A DNA stretch of 64,000 nucleotides from Oopsacas minuta (taxonomy: Eukaryota > Porifera > Hexactinellida > Lyssacinosida > Leucopsacidae), in assembly GCA_024704765.1 (NCBI GenBank), contig JAKMXF010000288.1:124001-188000 (forward strand), given 5' to 3'. Of the stretch, positions 1 to 11,600 are shown in pieces. The notes under the pieces were generated by a model. The model had not been told where the DNA came from. It saw nothing but the letters and a program-made list of their open reading frames with translations, and did not search any database. The translations under genes were made by a program, and so were the position numbers. Position 1 is the first letter of the stretch. The number at the start of each line of letters is the position of its first letter.

Positions 1-334
1 ATACTAACCACAACAATAAGTATTGTTAGAACTGTCGCGGTTCTATGTATATTATTAAGAACCAAGTCGAGTCGATGGCCGCAATAATATTATTCCGATG
101 GGATTTGTAATAAGTTCAGTTGCCTTATGAACAAGATTTATGTCACATGATAAGTGATTCTGACAGTATTTCGTAAAGTTAGTAAACAAATGAAAGCAGA
201 TTAAAATATTGAAAATATAAACAATAAACAGCTATCAAATTAATAAAACAACAAACGAATAAACCTGATTCAGATAAACAAAGAATAAATCCTTAAAGCA
301 ATAATAATAATAATATCAATAAAAGTATCAGAGA

Positions 335-3300
335 TTAAAACATGCTAACTTGCTCAGAATGGTACATACACAGATAAATATCCTTCGTAATACGGTCTAC
401 GTAATTTGGAATACGAAGGGTTTTGTCGTTACGGTCAGATGCCATCCAGTCCAACATCATCTCAGGAGAAGTAAGCCATTTCTCTAGCTCTGGGAGTTCA
501 GTAACACGGGGTATGTTCCGTCCGAAATTCGTACCGACTCGATCCGCCATACTATCAAACATCACCCAATTCCCTTTACACCGTGCGAAACACACATAAT
601 GACTTTTCTCGATAGCTAATACTGCGAATAATTCCATTTTTGCTGGAGGGAAATTCGCGGCTCCTTTTGGTAGCAGTAATTTCTTAGGTTTATGGTCTCT
701 TCGTCTGTGGTGAACGATTTTAACGCAATTATCGCAATAATATACGAATACGTTAGTGTAGTAGTATAGCTTAATGTCTTCACAATCAGGACAACGATGC
801 ATTGCATCATCCATACAGACAATACATTTAGGTCCGTATGTTGTTGAAGTGAGATTATCTAGTGATAGCTGTAAGCTAGGGAATATGCGAGGATATATTT
901 TGAAATCTTTCCCAAATCTAGGCATTTGTAGCAGCAAAACATGCGGTGCACTAGCCAGAATAATTTTGTGTTCCTTTAATGAATGTTCTAATAAATATTG
1001 GACTGTTGGGAGAGTTACGTTAGCTTGTTTTGTAGAAAATATTTGATAAATATACTCAGCGTTTACTTCATTATTTTCCTGTTTCAGGTTCAAATAAGGC
1101 TCAGCATTTAAAACATGCTGCAGTAAAACTTTAAGAAATTCCTCTGGGTCTTTCTCGTTTCTAAGCAACCCATCTATTATCCCTGCATTACTCAATTCTC
1201 TACGTAACATCATTATTTGATCGGCTCGGACAAATTTAGCTTTTCTAAGGGGAAATACGATTCGTGTTTGTAGTACTTCACGTACATAGTTATACCGTTG
1301 TATACTCACAGTCTCAAAGCCGGGGGGGTGAGTAGTTTGGCCTTTGAGGAAAAGTGGATCGAAAGTACTTGAAAACGCGAACATTCCGAATAATGACGCA
1401 TCCATATAACAAGAATTCAAATGTCCTTGTATTCCTTTCTTTTCACCTACTATCTCTTTCACTGTATTAAGAGGGGGATATGACTCGTTATAAGGGGTAA
1501 TTGTTATATGTGAGTTTTCAAATAAATTCGGTAATCCTTCTATAGTAGATTCATCTGATATGTTCACTTCCACTTGAGGTTTGGAAGAATTCGGGATTCT
1601 ACACTTGCTTATGTGTACAAGTGCTCCGTGCTCAGGACGACACTTAAATAGGCGTTTATCGTAGAGTACACCGTCTGGTGTCTTCCAGTCAGCTGGGTGG
1701 CCAGGCGGCACATTATCCAGTTCAATTCCAACATGAAGTTCATTTTCAAACTCAATAGTACATCTGTATAAGCCATGCAAATAGCCATAGTCAGTAACTA
1801 CCTGTGGAAAGAGAAGTAGAGTGGAACATGCTTATAATTGAATCATTTGAACGTCACAGTATATTCGCTATAACCATGTTCTGTATGCATTAATTAATGA
1901 ATTATCCTACAGTCAACTCCTGATATATCGAAGCTCAAGCAACAGCAATATTTACTTCAATATAAGCGGATATCTCCATATATTCGTGCTTGATATAACT
2001 GGAGTTGACTTATGTAACCAGTTGCAACTAGCAGGCCTAGGCGATACGGGACATATGCCCCGGCTAGACCTTGGGTATGCCAGATCCTGAGACTGTTCCT
2101 GTATGTAATAGTAGATTAAATAGAATGGGAGCTATATAATTCTAATGTAGTACACTACTCACCGTGATATGATCATCATATTGTAAACTCGTAATCATAT
2201 CGTCTTGTCTCTCATCTGAAAAATCTTCAGCATTGTAGCAATTTGGATCTTTGCTCTGAGCTAGAAACAAGATAAATAGATAAAAAGAAATCTGAACGTC
2301 TATTTCTGAGTTTAATGAGAATCTTGTTTCAGCTTCAAATGATGTGCATCTAAGCACGCAGGCAGCATTTCATAATCATTATCTCATTATTTTACTGAAG
2401 TTATCATAATACAAAGTAGCCAAATCATGGAAATATTTCAATGATTCTACTTCTAAAAAATTTGTTAATTAAGCGTGTTAAAAGAGGTCTGTGAAGATAA
2501 AATCACTACTATCCACCCGTTAGTTAGTAAATATATATTGTGTAGTTGAATTTCACTGATAAAAGGTGAAATAATTACAATATTCATGTGGTAGGTAAAC
2601 TTGATGCGGGCGGTGGAGCTGAAAAATAGTTTCCAACTAACAATAGCCTATACTATAATGTAAATTACGCTTACAAGAATGAGGCGAATTTGAATCTGTC
2701 CTGGGTAGAAACCGATTGAACGTAGAACTCACAGTTTTAGAAAAACTATTTCTATGTGAAGAACTATTGCCTTTACTTTTATGCGCATACTCATCTCCAC
2801 TAGATGATACACGGGGAATTAACCTATGCGTTTTGACAACTAACGAGAACCCCTTCAATTCTTGGTGTCTCTTCTCATCAGGGAATGTGGAAATTTCATA
2901 AATACTCCTGATTCTAGAAATAAATGAAGAAGTTGTCTCTTTATCTACACATATTTCAGCTACCTCCATATCGTTATGTATCCCTGTATAGCCTACTATA
3001 CCGTTAATGAGTCCATTTGGTGCTTCTTCTACGGGTAACGTCACTAGATCACCTGTTTTGTACTGAGTTGGATAGTAAGCATTAGGGTTGGTAGGCAGTT
3101 GAGCTTCGTGTCGTGTGGATGGCGGATGGTTTGGGGATAAAGCAGGCGGAGCATTTGTGGTATCCAAGGGCATGGGGGCGTCGAGATCGGGAGCACATTG
3201 GTCAGCACTCACAAAAAGAGAATGGGTGAGATTAGTTTTTCTTAAAACTTTTAAATCTACTTCAGAATCACGAATTATGAAAGTTACAGGATCATCTGTA

Positions 3301-3452
3301 TGCAATTCATAAAACATTGTCGATTCGTTCATTTTTAAAGAAAATGATTGTATTACTTCTCCTTTGACAGTAATTGTCTTCTTTTTATCTTCAAAGTAGG
3401 CATAGACCCTCCTTGTTGACATGTGTGTTCTAATATATAATGAGAAGGACAT
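335..3452 (-). CDS. CYLD: Ubiquitin carboxyl-terminal hydrolase CYLD (three coding exons)
   Basis: Deubiquitinase that in known animals removes K63- and M1-linked ubiquitin from NF-kB pathway proteins. Exons are 3452-2675, 2260-2163 and 1801-335; both junctions close in frame, giving about 780 aa. The ATG at 3452 opens the first exon. The first exon holds a poorly conserved CAP-Gly-like region after a low-complexity proline-rich linker. The last exon begins with a CAP-Gly domain (key segment FKCRPEHGALVHISKC) and continues with the USP domain: catalytic Cys in GIQGHLNSCYMD, catalytic His in KSHYVCF and the following FDSMAD. A four-cysteine zinc-binding insert (CIVCMDDAMHRCPDC) occupies the B-box position typical of CYLD. 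It ends with YLCMYHSEQVSMF, close to the vertebrate C-terminus. Length is below the human 956 aa, mainly at the N-terminus. Identity is strong; the number of functional CAP-Gly domains is uncertain. Confidence 0.93.
1910..2010. repeat. Family A MITE copy (CYLD intron 2)
   Basis: Starts CAGTCAACTCC after TA and ends GGAGTTGACT before TA. It is the pogo/Tc1-like terminal inverted repeat of the most abundant small element in this window. The copy is short and internally deleted, and lies between the second and third CYLD coding exons. Confidence 0.75.
2310..2650 (+). repeat. Dispersed repeat, copy 1 (CYLD intron 1)
   Basis: This stretch is repeated in reverse orientation at about 42430-42760. 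The best-matching part, 2466-2622, aligns almost base for base with the reverse complement of 42467-42605, with one 15-base difference before TGATGCGGGCGGTGGAG. Weaker similarity extends left through the shared ATGATGTGCATCTA-like segment. It has no coding potential and no CAGT terminus, and I do not recognise the class. Confidence 0.7.
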
Positions 3453-3785
3453 TTAGAAATAATTAACAAATGGGGGACTTTGGAAAGTTTGCAGAGACGC
3501 AAACTAACTTTCACGGGCTATCCAAGGTTCTCATGGTTGGGATCTATGATGATTTTTACCAAATTTGAAAATTTTGATGATTTCCAAAAAAATTTCCCAT
3601 TCATTATATTACAATTCCTATTCGGATAAGACGTACACTCGGTTAGTGCCTATTAATTTTGTTTCCTGAAGGGGTACCTTTTATCCTAGATCTATTGTAG
3701 TATATTCTACCCGCCAGCTGTAGTGCTGGATCATATAAACGAACTGTTATAATAAATTTCTAATATCTTCAACAATCAAATAGAT
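3453..3785. other. Intergenic, CYLD to NOB1, with a family C remnant
   Basis: The gap between two minus-strand genes. About 3604-3705 resembles the family whose ends read CAGTAGAACTCGGATAAG, here as ATTCGGATAAGACGTACACTC. No gene or other signal seen. Confidence 0.55.
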
Positions 3786-4958
3786 TCAAATTCTCCCAGA
3801 TTTCTTTCTTGTCCCTTTCTTAGCGACCTGGTTTGGATTCTTACTAGTTCTTTTAGAACCCATTTTGAATCCAATATTAGCTCCCTTACTGTGGACATCT
3901 TTGTATTTGAATGGTGACTCTCTAGCTATATAGTCCGCATCCATTGGATTAACCTTTTCAACTTTCCGCGTATATCGCGGTTTATTCCGCGGATTCGTAC
4001 TCACGTTACCATGTCGTCCGCCCGTAGGCTTAGGTGTTGAAAACCGCAATCCGCGTTTACTGAACTGTTTAACAGATAAAGGTTGATATGTAATCATACC
4101 ATTATTCGTAACAGCATGCACACGAATCAGCATATCATATCCACAACCAATACACTTGCTTATCGCCATATTAAAAGTAGTATACGAACAAACTCTACAT
4201 AGCAATGCATACCTCCTAACTTGCGTGATTAATAAACCATCAATTGACAGTACATGCAATCCCATTTGTAATAATACATTCTGTATTGCGTAATCTGACG
4301 TCACACATGCTACTTGAACATCTTGTGGTGTTTCTTGTATTGTACCACCTAGTAATGTTGTGACGTCATATAAATTTCCTGGTGTTATCCACCCCTGTTC
4401 ATCATCATCACTACTCTCATTATCACTGACATTTGTCCTAGAATGTTCCATTGATTCTTCCATTCGTAAACTATCAGAATTTTCCATTTCTTCTCCAATA
4501 TTTTCAGGTAAATTTCCATCGATTTTACCTTCAGAATTTCCGTTAAAAAAGCCTATTTGGTGTGCAGGCAAGTCTTTGATGATTTTTGTAAAAGAAATAG
4601 GTTCCGGTTCAAGGATGCGTTTAGGGGTAGAGTTCAAATTTGTCCCCTTAGTGACACCATGGGTACACTCAAATTCATAGGTAGCTGCTATCAACTCAAT
4701 ATCAGTGTGGGAGAGAACTGGGAAATCACCAGTTTTTTTCGCGAATTCTACCACATGTTGTATGGATTTTTCGTGTGGATTACTAACTTGTAGTTTGTAT
4801 GGCAGAAGAGATGTTATTGCTATACGACTGTCCTTGTTTCTAATCTCTTCCAAAACTCCTGTAACTGTATTTATGCTATCTGACCAGTTATGGAGCTGAG
4901 ATAGCTTTATGAATGCTGATGCATCTACTAGAATATGCTGGATAGGTTTTACTGACAT
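3786..4958 (-). CDS. NOB1: RNA-binding endonuclease NOB1
   Basis: Endonuclease of late 40S ribosome assembly that cleaves the 3' end of 18S rRNA in the pre-40S particle. It is one uninterrupted 390-aa ORF from an ATG, close to the human 412 aa. An N-terminal PIN domain carries acidic residues in HILVDASAFIKL, LSHTDIELIAATY and VACVTSDYAIQNVLLQMGL. The zinc ribbon follows as CRVC...CIGC (about residues 255-275). The conserved tail GLRFSTPKPTGG and MDADYIARESPF matches the NOB1 C-terminal region. The insert between the PIN motifs is acidic and serine-rich, as in other animals. The C-terminus is very basic. All family landmarks are present. Confidence 0.95.
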   Translation of the reverse strand: MSVKPIQHILVDASAFIKLSQLHNWSDSINTVTGVLEEIRNKDSRIAITSLLPYKLQVSNPHEKSIQHVVEFAKKTGDFPVLSHTDIELIAATYEFECTHGVTKGTNLNSTPKRILEPEPISFTKIIKDLPAHQIGFFNGNSEGKIDGNLPENIGEEMENSDSLRMEESMEHSRTNVSDNESSDDDEQGWITPGNLYDVTTLLGGTIQETPQDVQVACVTSDYAIQNVLLQMGLHVLSIDGLLITQVRRYALLCRVCSYTTFNMAISKCIGCGYDMLIRVHAVTNNGMITYQPLSVKQFSKRGLRFSTPKPTGGRHGNVSTNPRNKPRYTRKVEKVNPMDADYIARESPFKYKDVHSKGANIGFKMGSKRTSKNPNQVAKKGTRKKSGRI

Positions 4959-5109
4959 AATCTTGCTAATATTGGAAAGTATTGTGTATTATAATGTTAA
5001 AAGGTCCATAAGTAGAGGTTTTGAGTTGAAATACGATTAAAGTTAAGTGTGCTAACACTTAGGCTTTTAACTGCAGAAAATGCCGATTTAGATCTAGAAA
5101 ACTAAAATA

Positions 5110-5388
5110 CAGTCAACTCCTGTTATATCAAAGCTCAAAGGGCCGCGATAATTACTTCGATATATGCGGAGTTCGATCGGTATCTTTATATTGCTCTCTG
5201 CTATAAAATGATGCATGTTTCTTGTGGCTCTTGTTCAATCGAACACGGATATATCGAAAACCCGCTTATATCGAAGTCTTAATCTGTACAAATATTGTCC
5301 CACACCGTTACAGCAACATATTTTTCATCAGTTATATCAAAGTAATTATCGCAGTTCCTTAAGCTTTGATATAACGGGAGATAACTGT
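5110..5388. repeat. Family A MITE, composite copy
   Basis: Starts TA-CAGTCAACTCCTG and ends with an inverted ATAACTG-TA. It is about twice the length of the standard 150-bp copy. The interior repeats family sequence (AACACGGATATATCGAA near 5237), so it looks like two insertions fused or nested. It fills most of the NOB1 to RhoGEF gap (4959-5611), which otherwise shows only a short CAA repeat near 5520. Confidence 0.7.
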
Positions 5389-5611
5389 ATAAGAACAAAG
5401 CAAGCTTTTTGGCAATGGAAAATCCAAATTATAATTTGTATTAGTTCGTTGAAAGAACCCAAACAAAAGATATTGCTTTAAAATGTTGCGAAATAGAATA
5501 TAAGTAAATAAGACTTTAATCAACAACAACAACAACACCAACACATATGTAAATAATAATAAATGGCTAATAATCCCAAAATAATACAGCGCCATCTTTT
5601 CATATATATTT

Positions 5612-8600
5612 TCATAGCAAATCACTATACTTAATAAGTGTTGATATTCTTCTCAGTTCTTGAGCTTTCCTTACATTTTTATTACGAGTAGCTTCATTTA
5701 CTACTTCTACTGCATGATTTGATGGGAACCAGCCCTGCTTATCGTCTCGCATTCTCTGACCCTCAAACCAACCTATAGGAGGATATTATGAGTTTATGAT
5801 ATTCATTGCAGACTTATTAAAATACTCTTTCAATAATCTGACGATTGATAAAATTTGTATTCCTTTGAAAGTGGATAGCCCTCTCAATACGAATTCATTC
5901 GATAATGCCACAAAATTGTTCACACTTGACCTTGAGGACTCGAATTAACGGATGTTGACTGTACCTGGTAACTGTCCCACTTTTCGGGCACATATTGAGT
6001 GTCTTGTCATTCCCAAACATTCTAAAATCGGAATAGTGTTTGTTGCTATAATCTCTTTGATATCTAATTCCCCCAATAATTCCTTATGATAAGTCCCTTA
6101 TGGCTTAGTGCAGCGAGATGCGATCTCTCAAATGATATGAAAACTATGAGAGTAAATACGCTCAGATTTGCATTGGCTGCTTCATATACATATAATCACG
6201 AACTAATGTGTAATATAGAAATTCATTAATTAAAAAGTGAATAGTTAACTACCGTCAGGCATCTTTCTACGGATAGACACCACATCCCCTATATCTAGCG
6301 ATAACTCATCAGGTAACTGAGCTGTGTAGTTACTGATAGCTTGGAATTGAGGATACTCTATAAGGAGAGAGAATTGTGTAAAAACAAATATCCATATATT
6401 CATACATCTGTTTATAAATAATTACCAAATTCGTGATACAGTTGTTCTCCGGGAATACAGGGAACGAGAGGAGGAGATATTGCTTGAGCCCAGCGAGTAG
6501 CTTCAGTTCTGTAAATAATTAATATATTCAATATTTGTGTAATTAAGTAAAGTGTAATCATTAATTCGAAAAGTGAACGACTCTGACTATAATATCAATT
6601 TGTTTTGACAAGACAGCTCGACAGGCTCTTGAATTCTCATTCACCAGACCTCATGATTTAATAATAGCATCCCAAAACTAGACCAGTTTAAGAATTAATT
6701 AATTATAGCACTTACGAATCATTAGGTACCAGCAAATAACAAGCATCTCTCTCTCTATTATTCTCCAACATGTGCAGAGCAAAAGCATTAGGAATAAGTT
6801 TGCGAGATACTACCCATCTTGACATCATGTAGAAGTTGTTTCTATTACGAGAAGGGAATGGCTGTTTGTTAATAATCCCTATGGGATTGTATGTCAGGAG
6901 CTGTCTCTTGCAGTAGTCTATTACTTGGTAAGTCATTGCATCACTCTTCATGCTAAAAATGAAAATAGGAAAATGGTTTTAAGAAATAATTCATCAAATA
7001 ATAACGAGTTTACTTGGACTTATCGTGGCATAATTATCTTTCACAGATACAAAATGGTGATTGTCTCATGGCTGATAATAATGCCTCAGTAATTATTCAT
7101 AATAATACGGGAAAATAGATCAATATCGGAGTTTGAGATTTGTGTTAATATATTCTTCAGATTACAATGGAACCTCCAGACACTTTAGGGCAGAAGTTCC
7201 GAACCATTTTCACCATTGGACCCCTATGCCAATTTAAAATATCCTGTGGAACACCCTCCCATAAGCTGCAATATAATTATTGAGATCCTTTGGACGCGGC
7301 CCTGCTGTCGCTTGTGGACCACTCAGGACTCAGGGGGTCGATAGACCCTTGGTTGAGATCCGTTCCTTTGTAGAGAAGTTATCCATTTGACCATTTCTCT
7401 GAGTGTCATTCTTAGGAGATCCCATGGTATACAAATTTAATACAAAACTTTCGGAAAGATCAAAAGTTGGTGGGAAATGGGAAATTACCATTTCTTCGGT
7501 AAATATGTGAGTATTGCAATATCTGTCAGTAAAATCAAGTGAATTCTCTCGAATTTGATCTCAGGTCTCATTAACTTCCTCATTCTCCATTGTACACGGT
7601 ATATCTCTCCTCTTCTTACTAGATGTCGCTTTGGATCCACAATTGGTAGCGTCTATAGAAAATAACACTATGAAAAAGTAGAGATCGAAAAAGTTCTAGA
7701 AGTAATCAGATTGTATATCTTGGTTTTGTTTTGACAGAATATTCTCTATGAGGAGAATATAATGCCAGTTCTGCAAGTATAAATCTAACCTTCATAGTAG
7801 GTGGATACATTAATGACCTTGATATAGCATGTAAACCTTCTAATGAACTGAGTCTCTGTGCCTCTATATCACATCTGTATGCAATCTAAACACAGAGAAC
7901 AGGAAATATCATAATTATTAAATTGTAAGAACAGATCATGGCATCTATACCAGACATAGTACTAACCTCTCGCAGCTTTAATAATGCAGTTTTAACAGAG
8001 AGGTAATCTTCATGTTTCTCTGGTGTGTATTCCAGAATGTTCTATTTGAATAGACAAAGTTAATCACAGTAAAATACGTAATTATCAATAGTCATTATGG
8101 ACCGTGTTTGAGGAAGGGCATTTCAACTGAGTTCCGATTAACCGAAAGTAGTACACCATTTCATACCGATAATAGTAGAGGTAGTCTAGTAATTCTCTGT
8201 ACAGGTAGCATTAAGAAAGATGTTAGATCCAGGTTATGACACTCTTTATCTCTCTCTAGATGAGTTACTATCTCTACAAACTTAGGATTATGAGACCTAG
8301 ATGGTTAAAATATTTAACACATAACTAAGATACAAGTTGTGTTCGTCATTGACAGTGATTCCTAACCATTTTACCCGCTGACCCTCCCCACAGAATGCTT
8401 CCATAGTCTGTAATACAAACTTTGAGGTCCTGTCGACACTCTACTGTCATTCGTGGACCACCAAATTCCAAGGAAGTACAATATAACTTACAATAAATGT
8501 TTGTATTTGAGGCTCTGATAATACTGGTTCTTGCAATAAGGAATGAAACAATCAAATGAAGCCAGCTAAAATAGCAAAAGTTTGTATCAAAACACAAATA

Positions 8601-11600
8601 ACAAAGTAAACAGCAAAAATGTTTAAATAACTCACGTTGTTCAATAATATATCTGTTACAGATTCAATAATTAAAGAATTCTCTACTCTATTCCTTAACT
8701 GTGTTGCAACACTAATAGATAAATACAAATAAGAAAAATTCTGCCAAAATATAATTACAGGTATCAGCGCGCGAAGCTATGAAATTTGGTAGCAGACAGT
8801 GAATTAACAACGTTCTGAGGTAATTGAATACACAGTTTTCTGCCCCGGGATGTATGCAATACGATTATTAAACTCACAGTTTGCTAGCTTCTAACATAGC
8901 ACAGGCATTAGAGAATAAGTGTGTTTGGTCTGTCTGAGAAATTACACGGAATTCTTCTGGGAGATTAGGATTGAGACGGGAATCATTGCGGAATTTAGCA
9001 AGAATAGATAGACTCAGTTTGTAAGAAACTTCTGTAGTATATACTTCATACATTGCCTAAAATGGTGTATCAAATTATGTATCAGAAAGTACTGTAGCAT
9101 GTCGTTAAATATGTAAACCATCCGTCAACATGTGTTTTCCTGACAAGGGACGGTCCCAGGACCTGTATACCTGGGGCTGAGCCGAGCACAAAATCTTAAC
9201 ATGACGTAGATGGCTCATTAAATAGAACAGTTGATAAGTAACTCACTTCTTGACGCTTTATCTCTCTCAAAGAGAGATTCTTAACCAATCCAGCTGTTTT
9301 TACCTAAGAGAGGAACATAACAGAGTCAAATTGAGTAATTGTCTCTTAAAAAAGTGAAATAAATTCAGGGTCACTGACTACACGAAGATCTTCACAATAA
9401 ATACCCTGACTACGTCACTTTCAATTAACATTAAAGAAATATATACGTATTCTCTTACCTTTTCTTGGTGAGACCATAAAGGTACTTTGACTCTACGTAG
9501 AGTTGTATAAGACATCTTCTTAGGACTCTCATGATTCTCTTTTACCTGATGGAATGTGAGAACTAATTTGAACTTCTTTCCTTTGGAATCCTCGTAGTTT
9601 GAAGCTGTTATGTTAGCACTTGAACACATTTGGAGAGGTGGGACTATATTGTGTAATATATTTACAAACTTAGACAAACAAATAAACATATAAACAAACA
9701 ACTAATACCACCTGTTAACTCTGACTCCTGTGAAGTTACATTTGAAATCTCAAGCTTTATATTTTTCTATAAATAGAAGTGATAAAATATGAATCTATAA
9801 TATTTGTTTGAATCAGCTATTCTGTATGAATAAGTAGATATGTAATTATAACAAAGAAGTAGAGATTTGCATTGGACATAATTCTCAATTAAATCCGCCT
9901 TCTATTTGATAGACCAGTCGATTAGTTAAAATATACGGAGGATTGCAATACATTCAACTCCAGTTGTATCGAAGCTCAAGAAACCGCGATAATTATTCCG
10001 ATAAAACAGATGATATTTATGTTACTTTAGCGACAATTTCGGACTTCGATATCAGCGGATATTTCGATTTATCAGTGTTCCATTTGACGGGAGTTAATTA
10101 TCATTTTCAAACATTACCTTATGAGCCATATCATTCAGCATCTGTATAACCTGTTCAGGATCTTCAAGAGAATCTTGCATACTGCTTGGTAGATATCCAA
10201 TAGTAGTTAGAGGTGGTTGATGACCTGAATATTATTAATAATATATTTTAGCTTATATAAGACATTTCCCACAATGTATGAGTTGGTTAATGTAATTAAC
10301 AGAAGGTGATTTCTTATGTGATTTATAATTTGAATTATTATTAGGATAATTGTGGAGAAGCTGTTTAAAATAATTGATACCAGATTGATGGCTTAAAGAT
10401 GGAAACAATGGAATTATCATGCAATGCATTATGTGTATTTGTGATAACAATGGGGAGATGGTAGCTAGGGTGATTTAGCGTATTTTCTAGAATTGTAGCC
10501 CGAGCGGTTATTAGTATTTGGACATCCATATACCTGGCCAAACGGACCTTCTCCTACGGCCATGTATTTGAAGCAAAACACAGTAGAACGTCATTAGTCG
10601 GTGAGGAATATTCAAAATTAATACATTTGTTAGAAAACAGCAAAAAAACATCGGAATATGCAATATGACAATTACCTTCAAGAGATAATAATAATATTCT
10701 CAAAAAGTGATTGTTGAAAAAATTTGTGATGCCTTTTGTGAGTCACTATTTTTGTATAACTCCACTGTTCGGTCCCGTAACGAACGTATTAAATAAACTA
10801 CCTGGCATTGGGATGAAGTTATCCATGTGATTATTTTCAAAATCAAAAGATCTAGTTCTATTGTGGACAAAGTTTGCATCTTTCCGATGAATCTTCTTAT
10901 TCAAATCATAATTCTCATCTCGTAACCGACTGACAACTGACATGTCATCATCAGCAATATGATTAGAACTCATACTGGAATGTATTTTATTCGATATTTC
11001 AACACTTTTTGTTCGTGTAAGTTTATTTTTGGGTTCTTTATTAACGTGTAGCATATCATCTTTATTATAACTGAGTGAATCAAATTCTTCTTGTGGCATT
11101 ATGCATGTGTCTTCGTGACGTGAAGGGGGCATGGGAGGGTACACACCAGCCTCTGCCTTACTCCATGTGTCGGTAACCACCTGGCTAGAGGTCAAAGGTG
11201 ACAAGGGTGCGGATATTAGTTGCACCGCGGTATTTGGGGGTGAGGGTGGGACTCTTCGCTGTGGGGAAATTTTCATCAAATCATTCGTGCTGAAACTCTG
11301 CGACATTCTACGGTTAGCAATCAATAAAGGCGGTTTCATATGCAAATATTTCGCAGGTTTTGGAGGGAGAGGCGGGGATACCATGTACTCGATTCCAGCC
11401 GTTGATGAGCTACGTTTCCTGTATTTACTGTTCGGTGTTTTGAGTTTAACAGGCACAGCGTATGTAGAAGGACATATTGGAGGTTTTTCTATTGATGGAG
11501 CCGGCATTAAATCGTGTATAACTACACTAGGAGGTCTGTCAGGGATTTTAATGGGAAATTTTTTGTTATCCTCATCAGAGGAGGTTCGTGATATCTCTGA

